Source: Myxocyprinus asiaticus (lineage: Eukaryota; Chordata; Actinopteri; Cypriniformes; Catostomidae). From it: 64,000 bases of DNA. The stretch is from contig NC_059373.1 of assembly GCF_019703515.2 (NCBI RefSeq), forward strand, positions 19,740,281-19,804,280, given 5' to 3'. The notes under the pieces are model-generated. The model ran no database searches. It was not told where the DNA came from and saw nothing but the letters and a program-made list of their open reading frames with translations. Position 1 is the first letter of the stretch. Each line of letters begins with the position of its first letter. Below are positions 1-12,100 of this stretch, piece after piece. The position numbers and the translations under genes were made by a program.

Positions 1-638
1 AATACTTGTTTTCAAAAAACATTATATTTATATTTACAATATAGTTTTAAGTGGTTTTTTGTTTGTTTTTGTTTAGTTTTTTTGGACAGGACTGGTGTCA
101 CTAAACAATCTAAATTGTAAAACTTCCTGTAATTGTAAGATACACACATTACTTCTGCATGACTTGCATAACAGCACAAGCTGTAAATCATATGGTAAAT
201 TATTAGAGGCACTACGTCATGTTAATAATCCCCTCAATGTCATGTCATTCCACCCATGGCTCATTAACTGCTTACTGGATGCATTTTCCTTTAGAACATA
301 AGAAGAAGGCAACAATAAAATCCCAGCTATGCCAACACGGAAGGAATTGCCCTTGTGGAACAACCCTATTGAGTGCCATTTAAGGCAGTCTGGGTAATTT
401 ATCTACAAATGTATTATAGTTTCTATTGGCACTCATGGAACATGTGTGCAGAACATGTTTCTGAATGTCAGGCTTTGCTGTTTTAAAAAGACGTCTCCCA
501 CGCCGAGTCTGAAATGTGCACATGTTGCTCGACATCCAGCGTACAGAAGTCAAATGTGCTAAATTTGTGCCAGGTGGAAGATGTTGGTGCAGAGAATACA
601 TTTTCTAAAAGAGCAAGTCATGTACTCTTTGGTGTAGC

Positions 639-641
<3 letters not shown>

Positions 642-672
<31 letters not shown>

Positions 673-688
673 CGTACGTGCACACACA
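642..688. repeat. (CA)n microsatellite
   Basis: Uninterrupted CA dinucleotides with a short decayed CA tail to about 690. Confidence 0.97.
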
Positions 689-972
689 CACTTTAAATGC
701 ACGCATAACCACACTCAAAAACCATGGTTGTGCAGAACTGAACTGAGAATTCCTGAATTTGATTTAAGGCTGAAAACAGGATGCAGAATTGTAATTCAAA
801 TTTGTATTTAAGGAAGTAGAATTAAAATTCAAAAAAATCCAAAGCGATTCACATCACTGCTGTAAGTGCCGTTTTTAATCATACATTTCCATGTTCATTA
901 TGAATTACCCACAAACATGTTATCATGCACAAAGCATATGTGGTATTTCCAGAAACATTAGTTAGTATTATA

Positions 973-1476
973 GGAATGTGCCAGGTTGAATACAAGTTAA
1001 GCTTAAACAATTGCATTTGTGGAATAATGTTGTTTACCAAAAAAAAAAAAATTTGTTTATTTAAAAAAGAAGCAGCAAATCGCTATTATAGTAAGGCATT
1101 TACGACGGAAGTGAAAGGGGCCAGTCGACTTTGTTGCCATGATGACACAATGCCGGTAAACCCTGTGATTTTATTTTATCACACTAAAATCATGTACTGT
1201 AGAACAGAGATTTTATCTCACTAAAAGCATGTTAACATGTATAATGTTTATGTTTGTGGTTCTACTTTTGAAACCGTGTATTTTAATGTTTATGGACTGG
1301 TCCCATTCACTTCAATTGTAAGTGCCTTACTGCAAGAGCTATTTTTTTTTTTTTTTTTTTTTAAATAAATAAATAAACAAGGGATGATACAAAATGATTT
1401 TCTCTAGTAATCAACATTATGCTACAAATGCTTTCAATTGTGCTTAACTAGTATTGAACCTGGAAAGTTTCTTTAA
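973..1476. repeat. foldback MITE, family with CCAGGTT/AACCTGG termini (copy 1)
   Basis: The left arm (GTGCCAGGTTGAATACAAG) is mirrored by the right arm (ACTAGTATTGAACCTGGAAA). Internal GGAAGTGAAAGGGGCCAGT and its inverse near 1297-1327 are shared with copies at 29.0 kb and 53.1 kb. A poly-T tract lies in the middle. Confidence 0.75.
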
Positions 1477-1808
1477 TAATCACTGGTCGAAAATGTCCTT
1501 GTAGAAATGTGTATTCAATTAATTTTTTTATTTTTATTATTTAATATAATACCTTTTTTTCTTTTCTTTTGATCATGGCGAAAGAACACTTAATTTCCCA
1601 GAATGCTCTAATTTACCCCCAGTGGTGTCAATATTTATAATAACCTTTACTTAACTTATAAAATAAGTCATCTTAAAACTGTTTGGTGAACATTTTGTGG
1701 TGCTGTATGGCAAAAAGAATTAATTAATTGCTTTAATTGCTTTGACAGCATTGAATTGTACACATCAAGGAATTAAAGCCATAATTAGTCAAACTATTAA
1801 AACATATT

Positions 1809-2815
1809 TGTGGCAGGGCGGAGGGCGGGGTCATGATTCCGCACACCCAGCCCCTAATAAGGCTGATTAAGCCGGAGAGGGATAATGCCGACTGGAGACG
1901 GCGGTGCGACAGAGAGAGAGTTACGGACAGCTGTCCAACACCTGTGTGTGTTTGTGTCTTTTTGGTTAAGTTTGTCATTAAAACTTTATTTATATTGTCA
2001 AGCCGGTTCTCGCCTCCTCCTTTCCATTGATGTGTTACACTGGTGCTGAAACCCGGGAAGGAGGAGGGATGCGCCGTAGCAGAGTTCTCGCCGCTACCAT
2101 CCACCCCAAAGGAGCAGCCACGGCCATCTGCCGGGGGACAGAGGAGCCCGGCCGCCTGAAAGCGGAGGAATGGCCGCTGACCACGAGGGGAGGAGGGGCT
2201 CCCAACCAACCGCCTGGAGTGGTTACCACTGCCAGGGGCGGGGGAGACCCCTACCGTCCACCAAAAAACGCAGCGGGGCGTTCCGTCCGCCAGGGGCCGG
2301 AGGACTGCCTCCGATCCACCCGGGGAGGCATGGCTGTTGTCCACTAGAGGGTGGAGGAGTGACCGGGGACCAGACTACGGCGTATCGGAGAACCGGCAAG
2401 TAAATTTTTTTTTTTTCTCTCTCTCCTCTCTCTCTCTCCCGCTGCCGCTCCGTGTTGGCCTTTTCCCTCTCTTTTTAAATGTTTGTGTTAATTTGGCACT
2501 GTCGCCGTTATGGCGTACAGGTGCCACATGTTTTATTTTTTTTTTCCTCCCCTTGTCCCCTACCTGATCCAGGTAAATAGGGATGACCTGCCGGCAGACG
2601 GGGTGGAAGGCACGCCCACCCCCAGAGAAGGGGGGGGGGGGGGGATGTACATCATGCCGGGGGCTGACCGGAGACGGCGGTGCGACAGAGAGAGAGTTAT
2701 GGACAGCTGTCCGACACCTGTGTGTGTTTGTGTCCTTTTGGTTAAGTTTATCATTAAACCTTTATTTATATTGTCAAGCCGGTTCTCGCCTCCTCCTTTC
2801 CATTGATGTGTTACA
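1809..2815 (+). mobile_element. TRIM-like non-autonomous LTR retrotransposon (copy 1)
   Basis: Seen: two direct LTRs, 1809-2039 and 2646-2815, both ending ATGTGTTACA and sharing a long near-identical 3' part. The 5-bp target duplication ATATT is at 1804-1808 and 2816-2820. A primer-binding-like TGGTGCTGAAACCCGGGA lies at 2041-2058, just inside the left LTR, and a G-rich polypurine tract (2625-2644) lies just before the right LTR. The 607-bp interior is GC-rich and has no gag or pol similarity that I recognise. The right LTR lacks about 60 bp of the left one near its start. Such small LTR elements move using enzymes of full-length relatives. It sits in a dync1i1 intron, antisense to the gene. 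Confidence 0.88.
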
Positions 2816-2820
2816 ATATT

Positions 2821-2849
2821 ATTATTATTATTATTTATTTATTTATTTT
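2821..2849. repeat. ATT/TTTA microsatellite next to the TRIM target site
   Basis: ATT units turning into TTTA units directly after the right target duplication. Confidence 0.85.
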
Positions 2850-3043
2850 CATTTTTGCAATTCACTAAATTGATCTTCTTGTCATATTAAATCAACTTGT
2901 GGGCAAATCAACTCAAATTCCAACTTCAAATGGAATGCGCCGTGAATTATAAAATTCTGAATTTTGTCCAACCCTGTCATAAACAAACATGTTAATAGAC
3001 AAGTTAATGAAAAACACTCACACACAAACTTGACTCCTCTCAC

Positions 3044-3136
3044 CTTCCTTGGTGTCGATGGTTTCCTCCTCTTCCTGTTGATCAGTCTCTGGGCCAGCTT
3101 TCAGCTCTGTGACCTCCTCATCCTCTTCTTCATCTT
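3044..3136 (-). CDS. dync1i1: dync1i1 acidic exon
   Basis: Acceptor TGTCCTTGCAG before 3136, donor AAGGAAG|GTGAGA after 3044; 93 nt. Completes the Glu codon begun in the previous exon and encodes [20 protein letters not shown] followed by a Glu run. It matches the position of the acidic linker before the LTEEEKQQILHSEEF block in family members, which is not in the window. Confidence 0.92.
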
Positions 3137-6100
3137 CTGCAAGGACACATACAAGGTCAGATTCAGTCTCTGTTCTGTGATACCTGCCAAAACTACCCTC
3201 TCTCCCTCTGACCCACCATGACACACAATCTCACCCACCTCTTGTGTAATAATGACTTGCAGATCACCTGTACCTGACATACAGACTCCTGGAGTACTAG
3301 ACTTCCATTCACTTCCCATCAGACTCACTTACTAATCAGACACTTCGCTAATCAGACTCAATGCCTTGCTTTGGGTCAACAGGGCCTATTGGTTTTTTGA
3401 TTCGATATGGATTTGCACAGCTGCTTTACACAACCATGAGTTCTAGAGAAACAACACACTGAGTTAAAACACACTTCCCTCGGGTCCCCAAGAACATATG
3501 TGCTACACGTGTGCACGCGTTTTGGCAAGTTTATAATTCTAGAGGTCCCCTTGTGAAGAGAGGCACAGATACCCCACAGGAAGCTGGGTTGGTGAGTGGT
3601 GTGGCCCCTTTCTGCACACTATCAACTCCCCAAAACCCCCCAACCAAATGGCCCGAGGTCCCCAAGGCCCTAAGGCTCACCCCTTAATTAACCTAGTCAC
3701 CCCAGTCAAAAAATTTGCCTAGCACTACTCTCTCTCAGCCACCTGCTATGCCATCCACTCCATACCCCTCCTCGGCCCTGAAGCGCTGGGCATGTGGTCC
3801 TAACCCTGCCCCTCGCCTGCAGATGGTGAGAAGGATGTGAGGCGCTTAACACCCTCGCAGGCACCTGTAGATGGGGAGCACACAAAATCGCCTACACCCG
3901 TGCACGCTAGCATACACACAGAGCTCTGTGGGATTGTTTTCTTGTTGAACTCCAGTGGCAGAGGTTAATTATCAGGGGTCGGGCTGACAGTGGGTGCCCA
4001 GTCTACAGAAGGAAGTGATCCCATCGTGCCAGACGTGTTGCGGCTGACTCTCTCAACACCAGTGTATTTGTGTTCACACCAGTCGAGGAGGAGGCAAGGG
4101 CCTGGAGGCACACTCAACAATGATTTAAGCTTTCCAAGAATGCAGCCGCTTACACTGTTGAGAATGATCCTGTAGTATGACATAATTTAGTGGCTATTGT
4201 TTATTTTTAGGGATTAATTTCAAACAATAATGTTTTTGCCTTCATTTATCTTTATCCAATTTGGATTAAAAGTAGAGTTCTGGAAGTAAAAAGTGAAACT
4301 GACTTCAGAGGTAATTTATTAACATTTCAAGACAAACCTACAATGATATCAAGGGTTGTTTAAACAAAGTTTGCCACAAGCTTGACTTTATCTTTATTTT
4401 TTATTTTATTTTGTTTATTTCCAAATTCCTGGTGAAGTACAACACTATCCACAAAAGTAAAAACAAGATCAATCAATTAGGCAAGTCGCAGAGACCAAGA
4501 AAAATATGAATCACAGCGGAGGCTAGTAGAGGCTAGCTCTGTAATATTAGCTAACATTAGCTCGCTATCTATTTAAAGTTAGTTATGAGATGTTGTCGCA
4601 TTACAGCATAAAAAAAATAATGGTCTTAAAAACACACACACACACACAAAAAAACTGAATGGTTTGCAATGATTTACCGTACGTTTCCACTGGCGCGTGT
4701 TGAGCAAGGTGAGCGAGCATTTTCAATTCATTTCTATGGGAGTCAAGCATGGGGAGCAGCCGAGAGCATAAAAAAAAGATAAGAATTCTCAGCTTTATGC
4801 AAATGAGAAGCGGAAAACGCCATGTGCGAGCCAATCACAGTGAGCTGAAAGCAGTGACGTCTGTCAGAATCGCTTCAAGATCTACAAAAATGCTGGAATT
4901 TCTGCTGTATTCAGTGCTTAAATCACAAATTTACATTTAATTCTGACTTCAAACAGACTTCAAATGATGATAACACACATTCATTGTGGCAATACTGAGG
5001 CTGGGTAAGCAAATGTCTAACAAATCAACACTGTATGTACATTATGGCCATTTGGAAATGAAGTTGGCATCTTTCCAACTGTAATTGCATATATATAAAA
5101 TTATATTATTGTTCATGCACTGAAAACAATGATAGAATGTATTTCTATAATTCAAAGCCTAGTTCCCATTTGAGTCCATATGAAATTTGTCTTCTAGCCT
5201 GACTAAGGTCCATGGGGTTCATTTTTATTTCCTAAAACATTTAAATACTTCTTTAATATAAATTGTCCCTCATGCCCAGTAGGTGGCGGTATGCACGAAT
5301 AATAAGAAGGGCAGTTTAAAAGATTATATGAATAGTAAAAAGTGTACTTTTTGAGCTTTAAAGTTTTGGATCCTGTCATTGCATGGACCTACAGAGCTAT
5401 TTTTCTAAAAACCTTTGTTTGTGTTAAGCTAAAAAAAGAAAGTCATACACATCTGAGATGGCATGAGAGTGAGTAAATGATGAGAGAATTTTCATTTTTT
5501 GGGTGAACTATTCCTTTAAAACTGGTGAGCAGGGTCCAGAAACAGTGGGTGTGGCATCAGGTCCTCAAGAGACGTTTATGAGAAATAATAATAAACAAAA
5601 TGCCCAAAAAGGGGATTAAAGTGTCCATGGAGAATTACTGTCCAAAATAAAGGTGAAATCTGGCATCCTTGTGGTGCACTGGGGCTATGTGAAGGCAGGG
5701 AGTGCAGAGAGGATAAAGTCCAGTTATAATGGGCGGGGTCCTTGAGGGGAATAGCAGCCCAGCATCCTGGCGTACTCCAATCTCCGGTGCCGCATTTAAT
5801 TTGTGCCGAACACTCCCCCGTTTCTAGACCCACGAAAACGGCAGTGTGCACACAAGGAGACAGAAGACAGCTCCCTGAGGAGAGGTGCACTCTGTGTTTA
5901 AATGGCAGCAGCAATGAGGCTCGATTAACGTTAGGTGAGCCTCATCAACCGCTGCTCAAATGAGGTTCATTAAGTTGCGCCTCTCCTCTCTCCCGTTGTG
6001 AGCCTAGCTGAAGGACAGCCCTAAGAGGCAGGGCGATGACGACGAGAGGGAGGGGCAGGTCACTCCGTCAACTCCCACATGCGCTTCCCCTGTGGATCAG

Positions 6101-9100
6101 AGGAGCATGGTGTGGCAGCCGCAATACAATCCCCCGGCGTCACATCTAATTCGATCAAATGGGTTTCGGGGTGTGGGTCTGGCGATACATCTATTTAGCG
6201 CCAGACACTCCCTGCTCCATTCCTGGACCTGCGAAGATGCCAGTTGTGTGCACACAAGGAGATAGAAGCTAGCTACCCGAGGAGCGCTCTTCATTTTAAT
6301 GGCATCAGGTGTGCCTCATCAACCGCGGCCCAAACTAAATTGCACCTTAGTGAGCCTTGCACCTTGGTGAGCCTTAGTGAGGCAGAGCGACGATGATGAG
6401 AGGGAGGGCCGGGTCGTTCCACCACAGTATATTAAAGAATAAATTATAAAATGGGAAAAATACTTTCAGAACCAAGGCTGATGTAAAGTGGTCAGTCACT
6501 GCTGAGCTCAACGTATTGAGTTAGAAATGGTTGTACTCCATATAATGTACTGTATATTGAAAGCATAATGATGGAATGCATTGAAGGTGTTACAGCAAAC
6601 CTATATAGTAAGCATTCACTTCGTGTTAATATGTATAAACTGTGATTTAAAGGCATTACATTTCAGTAGCAGCATTGAGACAATTGATTCACCAGAGGCT
6701 GAATGTGGATCACTGATGTGAGCCAGATTGGACCAGAGCAAATGTGGTTTAGCTGCTGAATACGACTGAGCTTCTGAGCCAGAGACCAGCAGGGAAGAAA
6801 GGAGTCCTTAGACCTAGACAGGCAGCCAGCCAGCCCAGGCCGACCACACCACCATAGACTACTCTTTCCCTGACTCTCTACCATCTGTTTTTGCCCTGTT
6901 CTTCACTGAGCTGAAAGGAAAAAAGAACCCTGCCATTCATTTTCACTCTCACTCTTTTGCCTTTTGATGAGTTATGTCTCAAATTATGTACTATACACCA
7001 TGCAGTTAATTGATACACTATGCACTCTCTGTACTTGCGCTCTTGAGTATTGGAATTGATCTTTGGCAGTGGATGATGTAGAACGAGTCCACAATAACAT
7101 AAGAACACAAAAGAATGCACATTGAGAAACAGCCTATGTCAGAAGGTTTTGGTTGGGATGTGCAAGTCTAGAATCTGCGCCAAAGCAGGATGTGACCTGA
7201 TTTGACCAGGTCTGGAGGAAAGTCATCTGGAAAAGGAAAAGTTGAGAGCTTTCACCACATAAAGTGGCCAGCAGAAGTGTTGACCACACAGATGGGGATA
7301 AAGCAACAGCACCCCTGATTAATGGTTGTGGTTGAGACACCATAGGTTCGTAAACAACACACAAGAGTTTTGCAATATATCTGAAGATCTCTGTGGCTTC
7401 CTGCCCAAAGCTTCAGCCTCAGCATGTTTTTGTGACACCCCATATCACTCTGCAAAACATCAACTATGTGGACTAAAACCCAATGAGGGAAACTCTAAAG
7501 CCAATTTGTAAATTAAATGATATCCTAAGATACATTTTTAATGGATCTGACCTTCCCATTTCCCTAAATATATTTATTTGAGCTTACCATGAAGCAATGG
7601 CAAACCTGCATGGCATCAGCGGATGATTACATTTATGCAATTGGCAAATGCATTCATCCAAAAATCTGACTGTGCATTCAAGCTACCCCTTTAATCACTA
7701 CATGCATTCCAATTGAACCCATGACTTTGGCATTGTTATCGGCATGCTCTATACAGTAATACCGATAGCAGGGGTTCTTAACCTTTTTTGGTACATGGAC
7801 ATTTTTTTAGGATCCAAAAATTCTTGCAGTACTAGCAAACAATACCAGAAGTTTTGGGGCACTCTGTGACACTTCTGCATACTCATCTTTTGCAGCAAAC
7901 AAAAATTAGATATACAGAGTTTTGCTTTGTGTCCAGGTCAAGTTGTAGCCTACATTTCACTTAAATGGATCATGTCATGAGAAATACAATTTTCCTTGAC
8001 ATTTTGACATATAAGATATCATTGTACTATAAAAATATACTGTAAGTTTCAGAACTCAAAACTTCCTCTCCAGTCCATAAAAAAAAGTCCATTGTTCCAC
8101 AAGGCCCAAGAGATCAGTTAGAAGTCTTGAAGAATGTGAGGACAAATGTCTATTTAAAAATCTCTAGCCTTGCAACCTAGAACCAATTTCATCCCAGTCA
8201 CGAGATGCCTTCCTCGCCTGGTGCTTAATACTAGTTCACTCTGTGGGAAAGAACATAAAGAACCATCTACCCCACTGTCCAGGGTGAATCAACCTGCCCT
8301 GCAAGGTAATGACATCTCTCCATCTTACCTGCCTTCAATCTCCTCTCAGCTTCCTCAAGCTGCTCTGAGCAGTTGAAATCCACCACTTCTCAAGCTGCTA
8401 GCTGTAATGACCAACGCAGCAGCAGTGAGTGCTCAATCAAAACAAGACTTCCATCCTTAAACAACAAGCTTATCTCTGTGTTGGCCTCAGATTTAAAGAA
8501 AGACACCAGAATTAACAGCTTAAACAAACAACAGAAATTGCTATTAATGCAACGGTTGGGTGCCGCATATGTCAAAGATTGGTTCTGGTTATCACATATT
8601 AGAGCCGCAGTGGAAACATAAATTATTTGATTCATTACAGAGGGTGAGAGAATGAATCCTGAATGTGGTATGGAGAATCTTAGCACTTTCCGCTACAAAG
8701 ACACTGCACGCGATGTACCATATACAAATGGCTTACAGATGGAAGCAGTCATGGAAATATCAGTGTTGGAGAGTTGCACTTGTCAGACTCACAATGCCAT
8801 CAAGTTTTCTGACAATACTATTAAAGAAATCAACATGAAATTGGATTTTACCCTATTTACGGAACATTCTTAAAGGGATAGTTCACCCAAAACTGTAAAT
8901 TCAGTCATCATTTACTTGCTCTCATTTTGTTCCAAACCCATTTTACTTTCTTTCTTCTGTGGAACACAAAATGAGATGTTAGGCAGAATGTTAGTCACAG
9001 TCACCATTCATTAGGACTGGGGGATATGGCTACAAATAATTTATATAGTTTTTCAATAATAGAACACAAGTGAGAATGTGATATGATTTTTCATTTTTAT

Positions 9101-12100
9101 TTATATTTTATATACATTTACACATAGTAGCTTAATCAAAAGCATTGTTTACTTATTTTAATGAATGAACAATGTTTTATTTTCAGAATTTCAGGCAACA
9201 CTGGGGCTAGTTGTCACACAGTTTATTCCGATGGCTATTTATGAAAATATTTATAATTATTTATTAAATACTATTTGTATTATTCAACATAATCCAGCAA
9301 AATAAAAATGACACTTATGAAGGAATAAAATTAAACAACAAAATATAAAACCATTTTGGGTGATCTAATATTGTAATCAATAAAATATAGGCTATAATTA
9401 TTTATGACATAAAATATTCTTATATAATATTTATGACATTAAAAAACATGTGTCCTACCTGACATTACCTGTCCTGAGCAAAGTTGCCTAAATGGATGCT
9501 ACTGTTGTTCTACTGTGCTCACACAACTGATATAATAAAAAAATGAAAACTGACTTGATATTAGATTGCCTAATTGCTATCACTTAAACTATTTAATGAA
9601 TACATGATTTTTATTACACATACCATAGATAAATAATAATGGCATATGTTCACGATGCAAAGCCAGAGGAGGACAGGTCATCTAAGTGAACAGTAACACA
9701 AAATAAGAAAAAATTAATTTTAGATCATTTTAATTGCAGGTCAAACTCCAACAGTATCATATCAAATAATCATCCAGTGAAGACTTGGAAACAACGGAGA
9801 AACTCATATTCTACCTTTATTTTTTTCATGTTTTATGTTCACTAGGTTTCACTCGCTGATCCAGTTTACAGCGTGAAGTGCGAATATGCATGTATGTGTG
9901 AGACCGCGAGTGCTGCGCGTCGTTTTGTACTCTTCCACTCACCGGATGACTGACATGCCTGATGTAGAGTGCGGCTTGAAGAGTAGATGGGGATATTTGA
10001 CAGTTGCTATTAGTGGTGGGTCATATTCTGCTAAGTGTTAATAATCCCCAGCAAGCCCAAAAACCGCTGATTGAATACTGAAAATAAGCCCAAAAAAATG
10101 CAACCTGCGACTGCCCATATTTGCAAGCGACTTTCTGAAAAAACAAGCCCAAAGTCACTTATAATAAGCGTACTTGGCAACTATGATGGTGTTGCACAAG
10201 TGTGTCATGAGTGCGTCTCCAGCACATTTGGTTAGGGTTATGTTTAGCGCCATGACACAAAGTGCTTCACTTGCACTTGGAGGGGGGGGGGCATAAGGAT
10301 AATTTGGGGGGGAGTAGATCTGTAGGCCTGTAGATCCGGCCCTGTTTGTTTTATATATAAGTAATATATTTCTGTCCTATTTAATTTACCTTCACATTGA
10401 GCTTTTATTTTGACATTTCACCTTCACTTGGAGCTTTTATTTTGACACTTCACCTTCACCTGGAGCTTTTTGGAGATTTTGACACTGAAATTGCAGTTTT
10501 TAGTTTACAATATCAGTCTGTAGTTTAAAGCTGTCATCTCCTTTTCTGTTATACTGTGCTGCGTTTGTACAGTTGATTTGTATAATTACTTGTAACAGTT
10601 ACTAATGTTTGGAATTGCACGAATGCTTGAACCTGCAATATTTTTCTTTCACAATGCATGTGAATTGCTCTAAAAGCACTAAAAACACGAGCCCATGAGC
10701 CCCGTGCATGCACAGAACAGCGTGTCATCCGTTTATTCTGAAGCACACACAGACCATGTTTATTTATCTTTAATCAGCCTTTTGCAGTTATTATCACATA
10801 TAACCATGTTGCCATTTTGATGTTATCTTGATTAATTGTGCAGCCCTGAAGGGTTGTGAAATTAGTCTACTGATGTGTTCTTTATGAAACTTAATGGCCA
10901 AATAAAAAGCACATTAAAATCATTACGATATTCACGATATTGCTTAATTTTATATCGTCAGCAAAATATCATCCAGCCCTACTATTCTTTGCATCTTTTT
11001 TCCATACAATGAAAGTCAATGGTGACTAAGGCTGTCATTCTCCCTAGCATCTCCTTTTGTGTTCCATGGAAAAAAGAAAGTCATACAGATTTGGAACAAC
11101 ATGAGAATGAGTAAATCATGACATAATTCACTTTCCCAAAAATATATAAATAAATAAATAAATAAATAAAAATATTTCTTCATAATTTTTCAATGAATCA
11201 AAAATGAAATTTTGATTTAAGTAAATTGTAATCTAATCGGAAAAAAATATATAACTAGAAGAGAACTAGTAGAACTAGAACTTTTGTAGCCATTTCTTTA
11301 AAGGGGTTATATTATATATCTGAAATCACTTTCATCTTCGTCTGACATCACAGATCACTCTCACTTTTCAAAACCTCCCCTCCAAAACCTAGATTCTGAT
11401 TCTGGTACGGAATACACATTTTTCATGATAAAATCAATTCCTGATGGATAAAATCAAGTCCTGCCCAACTTTTGTTCCCTTTTTGAATATCCTGATCCAC
11501 TCTGAAATACTTCAGATTTTGGAAGATCCTCCTGATGCCACCACCAATGTAAGAATGGCAGAATTATTTCTATAAAGTAGTTTCATCTTTTTGAGTTAGA
11601 GGGCATCCAGATCATCTCAACACCAGTCCTCTCACAAAAGGCACATGACATTTTTAAAAATGAATGGTGCCCAAAAGCAGGATAAGATGCCATCGATTAA
11701 ACGGAAGGAGGATGCAACTCTTTCATCCAGCGTTTTATTGGAGCAAGCTGCACTGCTTCAGGCATCTGAACTGGGATATGGAGCTGATTAGACAATAAAA
11801 AAAATCCCCTCATCTAACAAGAGGGGATTTTTTTCTCTCTGCAAGGGGCGGAGGGTGTTTGTTTTCCTCAGGACCTCCGAAACACAGAGAGAAATTGAAC
11901 TAAAAGGCAGAGGGTATTTCCATATGGGGGCATGAGACACGACAGGGAGGACAACCCAATGCTCCGCCGTATGAGCATAAAATACTGTTGTGAATTATCC
12001 TGTAGCATGACATATTCTGTGCAATTTTATGGCTTACTCTTAAACAAAAACAATTTTTCCATTTAAATGTATCCAATAGTTTGCAAAAGTAAGGTTCCAG

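Larger units (their letters stand above)
1..1808. other. dync1i1 intron, left edge
   Basis: AT-rich intron sequence. It holds a CA microsatellite (642-688), a foldback MITE (about 973-1476, listed separately) and a T tract (1344-1364). The next dync1i1 exon expected downstream (LTEEEKQQ block) is not present, so this is intron up to the window edge. Confidence 0.7.

Noticed and set aside
925..1224. 99-codon plus-strand frame
   Set aside because: Consists of foldback MITE sequence (copy 1) and a poly-A tract.
2027..2806. GC-rich overlapping frames inside the first TRIM-like element
   Set aside because: No gag or pol motif, frames on both strands of similar length, and composition-driven openness; treated as non-coding interior.
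3570..4180. A CpG island or coding exon in the C-rich patch
   Set aside because: CpG is sparse, frames are short and no splice-bounded coding block matches the dynein intermediate chain; left unassigned.
11798..11834. Rho-independent terminator
   Set aside because: The structure fits, but the host is a vertebrate and no bacterial gene context exists; kept only as a hairpin curiosity.
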